Source of the DNA: Orobanche coerulescens
Lineage: Eukaryota > Streptophyta > Magnoliopsida > Lamiales > Orobanchaceae
Assembly (NCBI GenBank): GCA_033398695.1
Contig: CM065816.1
Coordinates: forward strand, 133,459,358-133,523,357
Reading direction: 5' to 3'
DNA: 64,000 nucleotides
Positions 33,243 to 45,419 of the stretch are shown here, piece by piece. The notes under the pieces were generated by a model, which did no database searches, was not told the DNA's origin, and saw only the letters and a program-made list of their open reading frames with translations. Numbering within the stretch: position 1 is the first letter of the stretch; every line of letters begins with the position of its first letter. The position numbers and the translations under genes are program-made.

Positions 33243-34466
33243 TGTTGGTATAAAATCGGTATTTACGCCGTTTGTGCGGAAGCGTAAATAAATTGCGGAA
33301 AATAAATCACACAAGGATTTATAGAGGTTCGGCTATTAACAAAGCCTATGTCGTCTCTCGATGTATCTTTTTCTTTAGGATTAAGATCAAAACCTCTACG
33401 CCTCTCTTCTATCGGTCGAAGGATTACCGTTACAAGCTCGTCATCGATCGGTCCGAGTAAAACCGTTTTTCCTTTTATATTAGATAAGGAATCAACCACT
33501 CTAGCTTTCTATTGATACTAGATAAACCTCACTAAGATAGAAATTGCGATTCTAACAATGCCGGATACTTGATCCTAATAACACCGAATCCAATCGTATC
33601 TTTTCTTTTACCTCTCGTGTATAATGTTGAATGTATAAACACTCAAACTAACAATATAAGCTCAATATCACAACAACAATGTAAGTATATGAATATAAGA
33701 TCAATGTCTTGATTGCTTGGAGTTGTTGTTGTAAGGAATAATATCGCCTCCCTTGGTATTTATAGGCATTTTCCACAAACTAGCCGTTGCTGGCTGTTTT
33801 GACTAATTAGCGTGCACTAGGCTTTTCTTAATAGCGTGCGCTAGTCTCATTAGCGTGCCTGTAGCGTGCGATAGACTGTTCCCAGTTTCAGTCCAATGGC
33901 TTCGTTTCTTCCCTTTGCGTACGTTATGACTTCTTCCTTACGTACGTTATACTCTTTGCTTTAGCGTGCGTTAATAATACAATGTAGCGTGCGCTAAGAA
34001 ATATATACGTTGCCTTCATTTGTCAAAGTATCCGTTTGATATGCTGACTTTGACCTTCTTTTCCCAACGTTCTGATTGACTAGAATTCAAACTGATATTT
34101 AGCATGCGCTAAATATCTTTCCTTGCGTGCGCTAATACTGACTTCATTGCATACGTCATTCTGTGTTTGAATATCTTCACAATGGTAACAATCCTTTGAT
34201 AGCGTGCGCTAGTAAATATGTGTAGCGTGCGCTACCTCATCAGCTAACTTCACTTCAGGTAACTTCGAACTTGGCTGATATGCATATGACTTCCCATTAG
34301 CGTACGCTAACGTGTGATGACTTGCGTGCACTAATGCAGTCCAGATTGCATTATTTTGCATCTTCGTCTGCTTCGTCGTTTTGCTTTGCCTTTATGTTGT
34401 TTTGTTTGTTTAGCAACTTAATCATCAAAACATAATTTATTAATGTGTGGAATAAATATTCCAACA
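33243..34466 (-). repeat. 5' LTR of the gag-only element
   Basis: 1224 bp; partner of 29963-31183. PBS (minus TGGTATCGGAGT) lies at 33229-33240. Confidence 0.92.
33808..34333 (-). promoter_or_regulatory. U3 palindrome array of the copia 5' LTR
   Basis: Starts read at 33808, 33832, 33851, 33862, 33915, 33938, 33962, 33985, 34100, 34123, 34147, 34200, 34223, 34298 and 34322. Steps of 23-24 dominate (nine of them). Confidence 0.82.
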
Positions 34467-35351
34467 TATTGTCGATTCGCCTCTGAATCCTCATCATAAG
34501 CTCCCCAATATGGACAAATACTCGGGCACTTCTGACGCCAGGGACCACCTTCAATCCTTTAAGGTCATGATGGCCCTGGTCTCTAATCAAGAGGACATTC
34601 TTTGTAAAGCTTTCGCCAGCACCTTGGCTGGGGCGGCGAGGTCTTAGTTCATGGATCTAGAGAAGAGGAGCATCAACTCATTCTCAAAATTGAAAAGACA
34701 ATTCTTGGAGTACTTCGACACGGCAGGAGCAAGAAAGAAGCGATTGTCAGATGTAGCAAATACCGTCCAAGGGAAGAACGAGTCGACCCTAGATTTCTAC
34801 AACAGATTCAGGACCTTGGCCGACTCCATAGAGGAACATCTCACAGACAGGGAGATCATCGTGTATTTCACTAACGGACAAAGATCTGAAGCCCTTACCC
34901 ATGAACTATTCATAAGGGAGCCACGACAAAGGCAAACCTATACCACATGGCCTACGCTACGGGCCTTGCTGAAGAAAAGAAGAAGCAAAGGTTAGAGAAA
35001 GGAGATCGGGACCGAGATAGGGATGTAGAAAGCAAGCCGACTAACGACGCTCATTTCCGAGGCTCCAATGGCGCGGGATTTAAAGGTAAAAACAGAACCA
35101 GAAGCACAGAGAAAGCCGAGGTCTTCACCCCCATCACTAAGCCAATCTCAGAGATACTCAACTTGGTGGATCTTCCTCCGCCCAAGCCCATCAGAGACAA
35201 CCTGAAATACCCTAAAGACGCCAACAAATACTGTGCCTACCATAAGGATAATGGACATGAAGCGGAGAATTGCTACTCCTTGAAGAAAATGGTGCAAAAA
35301 TTGATCAACGAAGGGAAGCTAGATCGGTACGTCATGAAAAAAGATGACTAG
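34467..35351 (+). pseudogene. Tat-like gag capsid and zinc-knuckle region
   Basis: Capsid (Retrotrans_gag) region: MDKYSGTSDARDHLQSFKVM, a TAG at 34646 (W expected) before FMDLEKRSINSFSKLKRQFL, VQGKNESTLDFYNRFRTLAD, then a frame change near 34950. The nucleocapsid part has PPPKPIRDNLKYPKDANKYC and the knuckle-like CAYHKDNGHEAENCYSLKK typical of Tat-type gags. It is the continuation of 29048-29962 after the nested copia element. Confidence 0.85.
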
Positions 35352-36044
35352 AAGTCGAGGGACGAGAGGCAAGAGGAGGAAGAAGACAGGCCGCCCAGGG
35401 CCAAACTGCATGTCGTCAGAGAAGAAATCCCCTCAAATACCAAATTGAAAGAGCGGATCCACGAGCTCAGTAAGGTATATCACATCCCCCCATGGATCCA
35501 TAGGGGCAAGGAGATGATAAGCTTTTCTCCAAATGAGTTGGCAGGAAACAGAGCCATAAGGGAACAACCCCTAGTTATCAAAGGGAGGATAGATAACTGC
35601 GAATCAGAGAGGCTCCTAATCGATTCAGGGGCTGCGAAAGATATCTTATACTACAGAACATTCAAAGAGATGGGGCTACCTGACAGCATGTTGTCTCCTT
35701 ACAATGGAATATTAGAAGGATTCACAAACCATAAAGCAGAGGCGAAGGGGACCGTGGACCTAATACTCGAGGTTGGAGACTATCCCTTCCGAACCTCATC
35801 CACTACAACGTTCATTGCTGTGGACTTAATATCAGATTATCATGCCCTTCTGGGCTCTCTGATTCAAGGTAAACTCGACATGGCGCCTCCCTACCTCACC
35901 AAAGAGCGAAGTTTCCCACACCAGCGGGAATAGGATGTGTCCTGGGACTCCCAAAAACTTCTTGGAACATGTCATGAGATCTAGAAAAATGAAACATAAG
36001 ATGGAAATTGACACCCCGGAAAAGAACATCACCATCACCAAATC
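35352..36044 (+). pseudogene. Tat-like aspartic protease and start of the RT linker
   Basis: Retropepsin with the active site ERLLIDSGAAKDILYYRTF, followed by GILEGFTNHKAEAKGTVDL and SDYHALLGSLIQGKLDMAPP. After a frame change near 35930 the protease-RT linker block GIGCVLGDSQKLLGTC can be read. The region then ends at the LARD target site (36044). It would process the polyprotein. RT does not follow on the other side of the LARD. Confidence 0.83.
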
Positions 36045-37093
36045 TGTAACACCCCCAGATCTGATCGGGAATATTATAGTGCTGTGGGCCCCGAGATGGA
36101 ACCCACAAGGCTGAAAGAAAGATTTACAAACATTTACAAACGCCTAATAGGCGAACGACGATACTATCTTTTAAAACATTTGAAGAATATATAAAAACTA
36201 TTTATCAGAACCGTCGTAAATATCTCATTTGAAACCACAAGGCCCGAAATGCCAAGACTTAACACTTTGAAAACACACGTTAATCTCTCGCTTACACGTA
36301 CCGATAAAATAGCTTAGAAAACGATTGCCAAAGTAACCTAATTTACCAGATACCAAAAGGCCATTTAAAATTACTCACGCAGCGGAAAAAGACAAACAAT
36401 TAAAATACTCTAGCAGCGGAATACAAGAACTGATCAGGAAACTCAATACACAAATACATGCCGTAGCCAGTATCCTCCAGAAAGCTCACCTCTCCACGAC
36501 CGCTACAAGCTTGATATTCCAAGAACCTAAAAAGAAATCCCACGACGGGGTCAGCCATAATATCCAACAATGGTAACGACCACATCACATCAATAATTAC
36601 ATACCAATGAAAATACTAAGCAAGAATACGACCAATGTAATCTTACCGCCATAACTTTACCAACTCGTGATAATAATTACCAAAGTTCACATCTCGTATC
36701 CTTTTAACAACACAATAAGCTAATACCGAAATATCTATATTGTATCTTAACAATACCTAAGGTTCTCAAAACATTATCATAAGTCACTGTTACGAAATCT
36801 GCTAACTCTGTCTAACCCAATCCATCGGTAACACCATCACATCTCAACATGATATCAATTGTCCAGTAAAATACAATTACCAAAGGAAACACAGAACGTA
36901 CCTCAGGATACGAAATACCACGACAATCACGTCAGTCTAATCCGAGATCAAATCAATTCATCATACAAACACGGTCCTAACATAAGACCTACAAATGCAT
37001 ACTCATATGACAATGTCAATATCCTCACATGAATAACAACAATGTATACTTATGGCAACCCATAATATACATATGCACAACAACACATGGTAA

Positions 37094-37245
37094 TCCAACG
37101 ATCCAGCGCACACATCTATAGATTCCCATGATGATCCCTTCGGACCAACGCATGGTGGAAATACCTGTCCAACGATCCAGCACACACAGCTATAGATATC
37201 CCATGTTGTTCCCGTCGGACCAACGCATGGTGGACAATCAACAAT
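37094..37245. repeat. Two-copy 74-bp duplication in the LARD LTR
   Basis: TCCAACGATCCAGC...GGACCAACGCATGGTGGA occurs twice with a 74-base offset, and likewise at 52642/52716 in the other LTR. Confidence 0.88.
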
Positions 37246-37938
37246 GCACAACTGCACAAAACAACGGTACACAATGCACGACAACAACAATGCATAAACG
37301 CATGACAACAACAATACACGAATATATCACAACATGATCGACACAAATGACAAAAATGATTAAAATACTTGCTCCGAGTCCTTCGGGAGCAATCTCGATA
37401 TCTAAACCATCACCAACCATTATTCTGAATATCCGACGATCCAAAATGTCATGGACGGTAGATAATTCATGTCTTCGTCTATACCACAATGTATCCTCGA
37501 TACCAAGTATACCAACAACAAATGTAAATCATATACATTATGATTTAATTCCCAAAACTCGAATACAACTTATAATCCCGAATCTCCTTTGATTAGGAAT
37601 ATAAACATTGCTATACGAATTATAAACGAATAAAATGGAAACCATTCATTAAATATTATAAACTGAGCAAGTAATAACTTGCCTCGATACCGATGAAGCC
37701 GTTACCAATTCCGTTGCCTTCGTCTACGAACTCCTCATCCCTGACCAAAGCAATCTATGAACATATTCGAATACGACCGCAAAGCATGGCTCTAATCACC
37801 GTTCAATAATCTCAACCTATTACAAAAATTGATAAACAACAAGTTCGATAACAATCAACACTCAATAAAACCAATTCACAAACCCAACGGCTCAATAATA
37901 TCTCGATTAACCACTAGTCTGATCAATCCAACTTAAAC

Positions 37939-40587
37939 TGTAACACCCCCTAACTGCAAAGGGGTCCATGCTACTAAGTTGGGGAGTATCACGCTTTTAT
38001 ACTTTGAAAACCAAAATCAAAAATTTGGTAAAAGCAAGAACTCAGGAAAATAACGCAAACTGGTATTATTTTGTTGAAAACATTACACAACCTTAAGTTT
38101 AATACATAAACAAAATCATAACAGAGCGATCTTATTCAAAAAAGACATAGACTTCTAGCATAGGGGCGAAATAGCTGGCTAATGGCATATGGACAAGTCT
38201 CCGACTGGCAACACTGAAGAAGATAGTTAACCCCTAAACATGAGCACCATCATCTGTATCATAAAAATCTAGTGATCTAATGGCTCAGTAAGATGAGACT
38301 TCTGTAATAGCAATGTATCACATATCACATTCATCAAAATAACTACTTTATATGATATAGTCATGTTCTTGTAAAATCCTTTCTTCGGGTACCCTTGAAG
38401 TGTGATACTCGACTGATAGTGATAGGCCATGGTTTTAGGAACCTGTTCATATAATTGTCCAATAAAGCATGTATACGGGGTTCCCATGCTGGTTTTTCAA
38501 CCAATGGTATTAGCTGTATTCAACCTTTTTCATTCAGTGTGGGTTTCCTTGACCGACTTTCAGCCGCAAGTATTTGCCACCATGTGTTGGGTCCGCCGGT
38601 CCCCCACGTCCCGTGCCTACCCACCATCAGTCAAGTACCATACTTCCTGTTCTTAAATATTCTTTCACATACACGTGTTATGCATGATCGTTCAATAAAG
38701 GTCACATATGCAAATATCAATCAATATATGATCATTATGATACAGCAAGGAAAAGCCTCATCTTACCTCAGGTCCAGTTGCGTATTGAAGTGAAAAGATC
38801 AGCTTCTATAGCTAGATGGATGTACTAAAAGCCCTGAATTAATTAATCATGTTGCATTTAACATTACTTTCATGAATGCTACAAATTTTTGGAATACAAT
38901 TTAGGATCATCTATGACTTATCCCTTCACAACTAGTTACTGTGATGCAATAGTTATACATATATACCCATTTATACTATGTTTTAACTTAGTATACTTCT
39001 CCTTCACTTATACAAGAAAACGTAATCTGAAAATATGAACATATAGTAATTTATTAACCTATTCTACAACAACATAATTGTTTAAGAGAGTTTATCAAAA
39101 CCCTTGAATAACATAACTTGTTTAGCTTATAACCGTTTGAATATAAGTTGGATTTGCATCAAATTTTAATATAACATCCCTAACATACTGGAGAACAAAT
39201 ATATGGGAACATCATCCCCTGAACTGTACGAAATATGCACAATCCATATATGTTTATAAAAGGTGGCAGAATTGAGTTCTATGTTGTCTAGTGATGATTT
39301 AGGCTTTATAAACCCACAATAAACGTAAGGTGAAGCCATGGATGAATTCTTAACATTATCATGACATGTATAAGGGTCTAGAAAAACCCTCATTTCATCG
39401 AAATAATCATTAAAGACATCAAGAACATGAAGAAAACAAAGGAAACTCACCTTGATTCTCAAAGGATATGAGGTGTTGGTGTTTTGATGGTTTTTCTTGA
39501 ATTCTTTGGTGATTTTTCGGATATGAATGCTTCTAGGTCGATTCCAGAGTGTTAATGAGGGTTGAGGGTTGATTTTCCTCTCTTATCCAACTGATAGAGG
39601 CGGTTTTGAGGGTGAAATACCGAAGATACCCTCAAATAGCTTCTATAAATCATGTTTGAAAGACTGGATCGATTCAAGTAGTTATAGGACATTTCTTGGT
39701 TGATTTAAACCGTTTCTTGATATATATTGAACATATTTAGGGTATAGATGTCTGGTCTAGTGCTTTCGTACAAGTTTAAGGTGTATTTTTATTGTTTAAA
39801 CCGGTTACTATGCAGAAAGCATTAAAAATACTAATAAGGGATTTTATTGTCAAACTTTCTAAACCTTCATACCTATAATGCTATAGATAAGAATGAAAGG
39901 GCTCACTTATCAATATGATATGGTGATGATTATAAAATAAAATATATGTTCAACTGGTTCCGACCGCAACTGGAACGAATAGAGAAGTGACATGTCCAAT
40001 TACTTAACAGGATGCAACTACAAATTAAACCATTTATAATGCAGATAAGAATCAAATATTTGGCACGTTGTATTAGGTTAAACAAATATTATCTACTTGA
40101 TTCATATATCTAAATTTACTCAACACACACACCACTAAGCTCCAGTGTTAATCAGGTTAACCTATGATAGACCTGTCAGTGACCCTATCAGTACTTATAT
40201 GTTTGCCACCTATGCTCAGAGATAATTTATTTAATACTCTACGACATAGTGAGTTGACTATGAGGTGGAGTGAATCATCATATGTGAAAGTAATGTAAAA
40301 ATGCAATTAACAAATAAAATCACTTGTACTCATTTAGCACATCGATCTCCTTTAACCGGGAAACTGAGCTTCTCACTGCAATGAGATATTTATAAAGACA
40401 CATTTTACCATGTTAGGGGCAATAAATAACATGTTGCATGTATCATAGACAAAAAATATAATTAAGCACATAAATAGCAATTATTCATGCTCATGAAATG
40501 TCTACTTGTATGCCATGCTTCCCTAATGCATATTATGTAAATGCATTAGGTATAAAATAGCTTAGAAGGGGATAACTAGGCATTACA
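37939..40587 (-). mobile_element. Solo LTR (2649 bp) of another TGTAACACCCCC family
   Basis: TGTAACACCCCC to GGCATTACA with a perfect target duplication TAAAC (37934-37938, 40588-40592). Excising it restores alignment with the other LARD LTR at about 53486. Internal sequence is unlike the other TGTAACACC LTRs and lacks the palindrome array. Short ORFs within it (for example 39166-39462) show no known domain. Orientation is inferred from the termini only. Confidence 0.83.
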
Positions 40588-40641
40588 TAAACGATCACGA
40601 ATTCATAACCGAAATAGGATATACTACACTGTCTGTTGACT

Positions 40642-40723
40642 TAGCGCATGTTAATCACTTAACGTAGCGTGCACTAAGTCGCTTCCGTTAGTGTGCGCTA
40701 GCCAGTAATACTAGTGTACGCTA
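40642..40723 (-). promoter_or_regulatory. Second palindrome cluster, downstream of the LARD TATA box
   Basis: Four copies start at 40642, 40665, 40689 and 40712 (steps 23, 24, 23). The partner LTR has only three (53536, 53559, 53583): it lacks exactly one unit. It lies some 700 bases downstream of the TATA box in element orientation. Confidence 0.8.
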
Positions 40724-41395
40724 ATGACATGCAGTTGCATGCATTTCAGATACCGATCAACATATGGCGATTATCAAAAACACTAAGTGATTTCGAAACC
40801 ATGTTCATAGCTATCAAAACAATGAAATCCGATATCCTTTAACATATAAACAATCATCCAACTTATAATCCAAGTCATATATTCATATATCATCTTCTTC
40901 CTCAATATCAACATATGAATACCAAGAATTCGTAATTATCTCCATGTTCACCATCATATGAAGAAACCAATAACAACAACATCAAAGACCCGAATTGAAG
41001 GAAGACATTATCCAACATATCTCTTTGAAGATAAACAACACAATTCTAAACCATTTGAATCATATCAATATCCATATGTCAACAATAACATCAACATAAC
41101 TCGGTAACCAATCTCATGTTCATACTTGTTAACTCATATACATGACGATTATCAACTCAAGGACATCATATACAATCCAAAATGAAATCCCAAAGTGAAG
41201 ATTAATTACCTCTTTGAAGGAATGGATTGATTTCCAAGGTTGAATCCATTCTCAATCATTTCCAAGCTTCAAATGTTGTTATGGATGATTAACTCCACCA
41301 TAATCCAGTGTTTGGAACTTCAAACATCTCTCTAAGAACTCTCTCTATCGGTTGCAAGGAGAGAGTGGACGAAATGAAGAAAAATGGTCAACTGC

Positions 41396-41408
41396 ACATA
41401 TATATACT
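41396..41408 (-). promoter_or_regulatory. LARD TATA box
   Basis: Minus strand GTATATATATG, about 12 bases from the first palindrome at 41418. Same arrangement at about 54268-54280 in the other LTR. Confidence 0.6.
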
Positions 41409-41417
41409 GACTATTAT

Positions 41418-41874
41418 TAGCGTGCGCTAACTGTCTTTGTTAGCGTGTGCTATCGCAGTCCAGAGGCTACTGCCTTATTGCATACAATGATTTACGTACG
41501 CAATGCCCATGCAATAGCGTACGTAATTGCCCCTATTTAGCGTACGCTAGTGTCCGATCATAGCGTGCGCTACTCATAGTTGACTCGTTTGTCTGTATGC
41601 TCCGAAGATGGGTCCACACGCCGAAAGCTCTGTCAAGGATAAGATTTCCTTTGGACCGATCTGATGTTAACGTGAACTAATTATAAGATTTAGCGTGCGC
41701 TAATCCTTCATAACAAACATCCGTTGACTTCGTCGGCACATGCGCCGAAAGTGGCCGGGTCCACACATAGATTCCTTCTGATCTGGTCTGTACTAGCGTG
41801 CGCTATCCTTTACCATTAGCGTGCGCTAAACCTGCCCGATAGCATGCGCTAGGCTTGAATATTAGTGTGCGCTA
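41418..41874 (-). promoter_or_regulatory. LARD U3 palindrome array with strict 23-bp phasing
   Basis: Starts at 41418, 41441; 41492, 41515, 41538, 41561; 41668, 41691; 41794, 41817, 41840, 41863. Every step inside a group is exactly 23 bases, with an 11-base spacer of different sequence each time. Groups are separated by unrelated sequence. Confidence 0.88.
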
Positions 41875-42153
41875 ATAAGGCTGCACTTAGCCATTTTCAG
41901 CTATTCTTGTCTAACGTCTCAACATACTAGATACGTATACACGACATACTGAATATACATACTCCTTACAATAATATTCTTATAGGATACACATTATCCT
42001 CCAATGCAATTGTCGACCAAGTATGACAATGATACCAATACAGATGTCTTAGTCCTTCATTTATTTTATCCATACTGTACAGATTCCACGTTGTACAACA
42101 TAACTCGGATAAAATAACATTAAACAACAGTATTAGAAATTCCGGATATTACA

Positions 42154-44641
42154 TACTACACCACTTAAAATAAGTTTCGTCCTCGAAACTTGCAATCCGT
42201 CATAGAAAAACAAACAAACCGTTCAACCAAAATATTCCGAAACCATCACGACAACGATCGATCATCATTATTACCGAATAACCAAAATAGCATACTTACA
42301 AATACGCAAAGTCGACGATCTCTTGAGATACTAGCAATTGACTTCACTGTAAAGCCTAAATATGCTTGCAGTCACAATTCCATGAGTCTCAACAAAATAT
42401 ATCATCTCCGGAGAAAAATAATCTATCCGTGTCAAATCTTGTCTGCCTGATTACACAATCAAGTCCCAATCTGCTAAAAACCAATAGTGCATAATACATC
42501 TCTGAAACAATTGCCCAAAACAATGACACAATTCCCGAAACATCGACACAAAATCCGAATGCTCATTTGATCACCATTAAGTTAATCGAGAATATCATCG
42601 ACATGATAAACTCTAATACGACCAATCCAAAGGTCAAAACGCAGCCGAGAATATCATCAACATGATAAACTCCAATATGACCAACCAGAGGTCAAAACAC
42701 AATTGAGAATATCATCATCATGATAAACTCCAATATTACCAACGAACGATCAATGATAATCGAGAATACCCTCACATGGTAAGCTCCAACCTGATCAACA
42801 TAGAACCGCAGAAACCGATATAAGAACGAATAAAGTTCTCAAAACGACACACCAATCACATATAGTGGATCTCAATAAACATACCCGACTGGTGAACATA
42901 CTCCTCGGCATACGAATAACCAATCACAAACCGACGAACATATCCAATCATACATGGAGTGGGGACGACCACTCAATATCCAAAACAATCATCGTGGGGT
43001 CACAACCCTCAATTCTACACTTATAAAGAAATCATTCAAAAATAACTATGGTAAAATCGCGCTACTACCATACCAATGGAATCACATAACACATATGTCC
43101 CGGTTTCACGAAATCTAAAGTTCCAAAATTACATCCTATGCATGAATCTACAACACGCAGCATATTTCTCTTATCTGATAAATCAACCGATCATCCCTGG
43201 ATAACCAAACTACCATACTGAAGTTCGAAACTCTTTTCCTCGTACCATCGATATGATATCCAGTTTGTGAGTCACACTCATAACTTCACCATGATATGCA
43301 TTATGCACTAAATGCGTATGTATATCAGTCACATTTTCAAAACCAGTTTGAAATCATGTAATCTTGTTAAGAAGACAAATTTTCAAAAGTTCTTTCAAAA
43401 ATTTCAAAACTCAAAACATAAATTTTCGTAAGATCACGAAATCAATTTTCAAAAAAATTAAACTGGCACACTGGTGTCAAGTTCTCGATGAAATTATTTT
43501 CGAATACGCACGATTAAAAAAATGAAATTATGCAAATGATTGCCCACATCTATACTCCTGTATACCAGTTTGACTTGTCACCGAATCCACTGACATTCAA
43601 TCAGAAAACCACCCGATAGAGTTCCACAATCTCAATATATATACTCAGATAAAAACTCTTTTTCCACATATGACCCGCAACGTTGACCATTATCTCATCC
43701 TAGATCACCTCAACTATGCTATGACAAAACATTGAAACAAATCAACACAGCGAAAGACTTCCCGAGAAGTTTCATTTGAAGAAGTAAACCAAAACTCCGA
43801 AAGGTAGAAACGAAATAGATAAACGATTGGTAAAGTGTTTTACAAATCTGGGGAGTTTTAGAAAACAGAAAAGCTTTTTGAAACATTAGGGTCTCAGTTC
43901 GTATCTCGTTCCGCATTACAAGAAGTTTAAAAAGTAGAAAACCCTTTTCGCACTCCAAGTCCTGAGTTACAAAACTATTTTAAAATCGATTGGGTCTCGG
44001 CCCAAAAATCATTTTCCGTAAAACATCTGTAAAACATTCATTTTGAAAGGTATCATTTTCAAATGCTAAAAAACAGTTCATATATCTCAAAATGTACTAA
44101 CATGACTACATGTTCTTCTCAACCATCCATAATATTTCTCCCAAATGCACAATTCCGTTCCAAAATCATAGTTTCTTAAGATCATCAATCCTGTCCCAAC
44201 TCTGTCACCTCATACTGTAATGCATAATATCTTTCTGAATTTCAAAACATATCAACTTAAAATGGCAATAAATCTCAATAAAATTGAAAATTGAAATACT
44301 TACAAATCGTGAAGCCGACGATTCCCTGTGATACTGGCACATGTCTAAACTCTAGAAAATCCTCGACACAGATATTTTCAAAATACACATTTTGCAAACT
44401 AAATTCAACTCGAGAACACAACACATCTCTATCCGAAGAAACACGTTAACACTATTTGGAAAAGTTTACAACCACCCCAGTACCACACTGGTATATCACT
44501 TAACACACAAGCCCAAGTGAACAACAAAAATCTAGGGCTCTAGTATTAGTCAAATAGATAACTCGGATGACATGACAAAAGCACGACCCAACTCGACCCG
44601 ACTGCCTAGGTTTTCACAACCTAAGCTCCGATACTATATTC
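42154..44641 (-). other. LARD internal region, non-coding
   Basis: No ORF with a recognisable domain in 2.49 kb. It begins (plus strand) with a degenerate polypurine tract and the hairpin AAGTTTCG/CGAAACTT at 42172-42191, and ends with a decayed Met-tRNA PBS (minus TAGTATCGGAGC, 44625-44636) beside the 5' LTR. Confidence 0.8.
42587..42815. repeat. Four-copy tandem repeat of about 58 bp in the LARD interior
   Basis: YGAGAATAYC with CATGATAAACTCYAAT starts at 42587, 42646, 42704 and 42761. The fourth copy is the most diverged. Confidence 0.85.
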
Positions 44642-44747
44642 TGTAACACCCCTAGATCCGACCGGGAATATTACAGCGTCGTGGGCCCCGAGATGGAACC
44701 CACAACACTACTAAAATTCACACTTTAGCTCACGACACGTAAAAAAT

Positions 44748-45009
44748 GTCCGACGACTTTTAAGTGTCGTTGGCTAAACTTGTCACTTTATCCGACGACT
44801 CGTACTACCATCGGCTAAAATAGTTTAGCCGACGACCTGATCTGGGTCATCGGCTAAAGTGCAACGTAGTCGTCGGCTAAAGTATTAGACTTTATCCGAC
44901 GACTTTTATAATGGTTTAGCCAACGACTTGATCTGGGTCGTCGGCTAAACCCTTTTCGAAAAAAAAATGGGGTTTAGCCGATGACCCAGATCAAGTCGTC
45001 GGCTAAACC
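44748..45009. repeat. CACTA left subterminal repeats
   Basis: At least eight copies of GCCGACGAC / GTCGTCGGC-type units, arranged as inverted pairs around short centres. These are the expected TnpA binding sites. Confidence 0.85.
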
Positions 45010-45419
45010 TCCAATTTAAAATTATATATAGTCCACGGAACACCAACCCAATATTGTGAGTTGCTACTTTCAGTTGCTACAATATTGTGACCTTGTGAAA
45101 AAAATCAATTCGGTTCTTGGAAACCCCTTTGTGTATTTTTTGAGTTTGTGTTGCTACTTTGAGTTGTGCTAGCAGGAGTGACGAAGGTTTCTACCGGTTT
45201 TTATAATCACCATTTCGATTAATTAAGGTATTTTATTGTATTTTTATTGTAATTTCAAAACTTTTTTATTATTCAATTTGTAGATTCGAAAGCTTTTCTG
45301 TATAACGATTAATTTTTGTGATGATAATCATTATGATTAATTGTTTGTTGTGATTCCATTTATAATTTGAACAATATTAGTTAGTTGGATTAATATTGGA
45401 AAATTTATACATTTTCAGG

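Larger units (their letters stand above)
29963..34466 (-). mobile_element. Gag-only copia element (TR-GAG type)
   Basis: 4504-bp minus-strand element with LTRs 29963-31183 and 33243-34466 (TGTTGGTATAAAA to TTCCAACA). Met-tRNA PBS at 33229-33240 and a polypurine tract beside 31184 are present. Flanking 5-mers GATTG (29958-29962) and TATTG (34467-34471) match at 4 of 5. The only coding region is gag; protease, integrase, RT and RNase H are absent and no remnant is visible between gag and the 3' LTR. That matches the TR-GAG class of non-autonomous elements. Confidence 0.88.
36045..42153 (-). repeat. LARD 3' LTR, interrupted by a solo LTR
   Basis: Aligns with 44642-55024 apart from the solo LTR (37939-40587) here and the CACTA element there. 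Holds a 74-bp two-copy duplication (37094, 37168), a TATA box near 41396-41408 and palindrome clusters at 40642-40723 and 41418-41874. Confidence 0.88.

Noticed and set aside
37003..37489. Cys-rich minus-strand frames (also 52575-53037) that look like small secreted peptides
   Set aside because: They are in the duplicated LARD LTR and result from repeated ACAACAACA / GCACAAC sequence.
39166..39462. 98-codon frame in the 37939-40587 solo LTR
   Set aside because: No recognisable domain, and the segment is an LTR by its termini and perfect target duplication.
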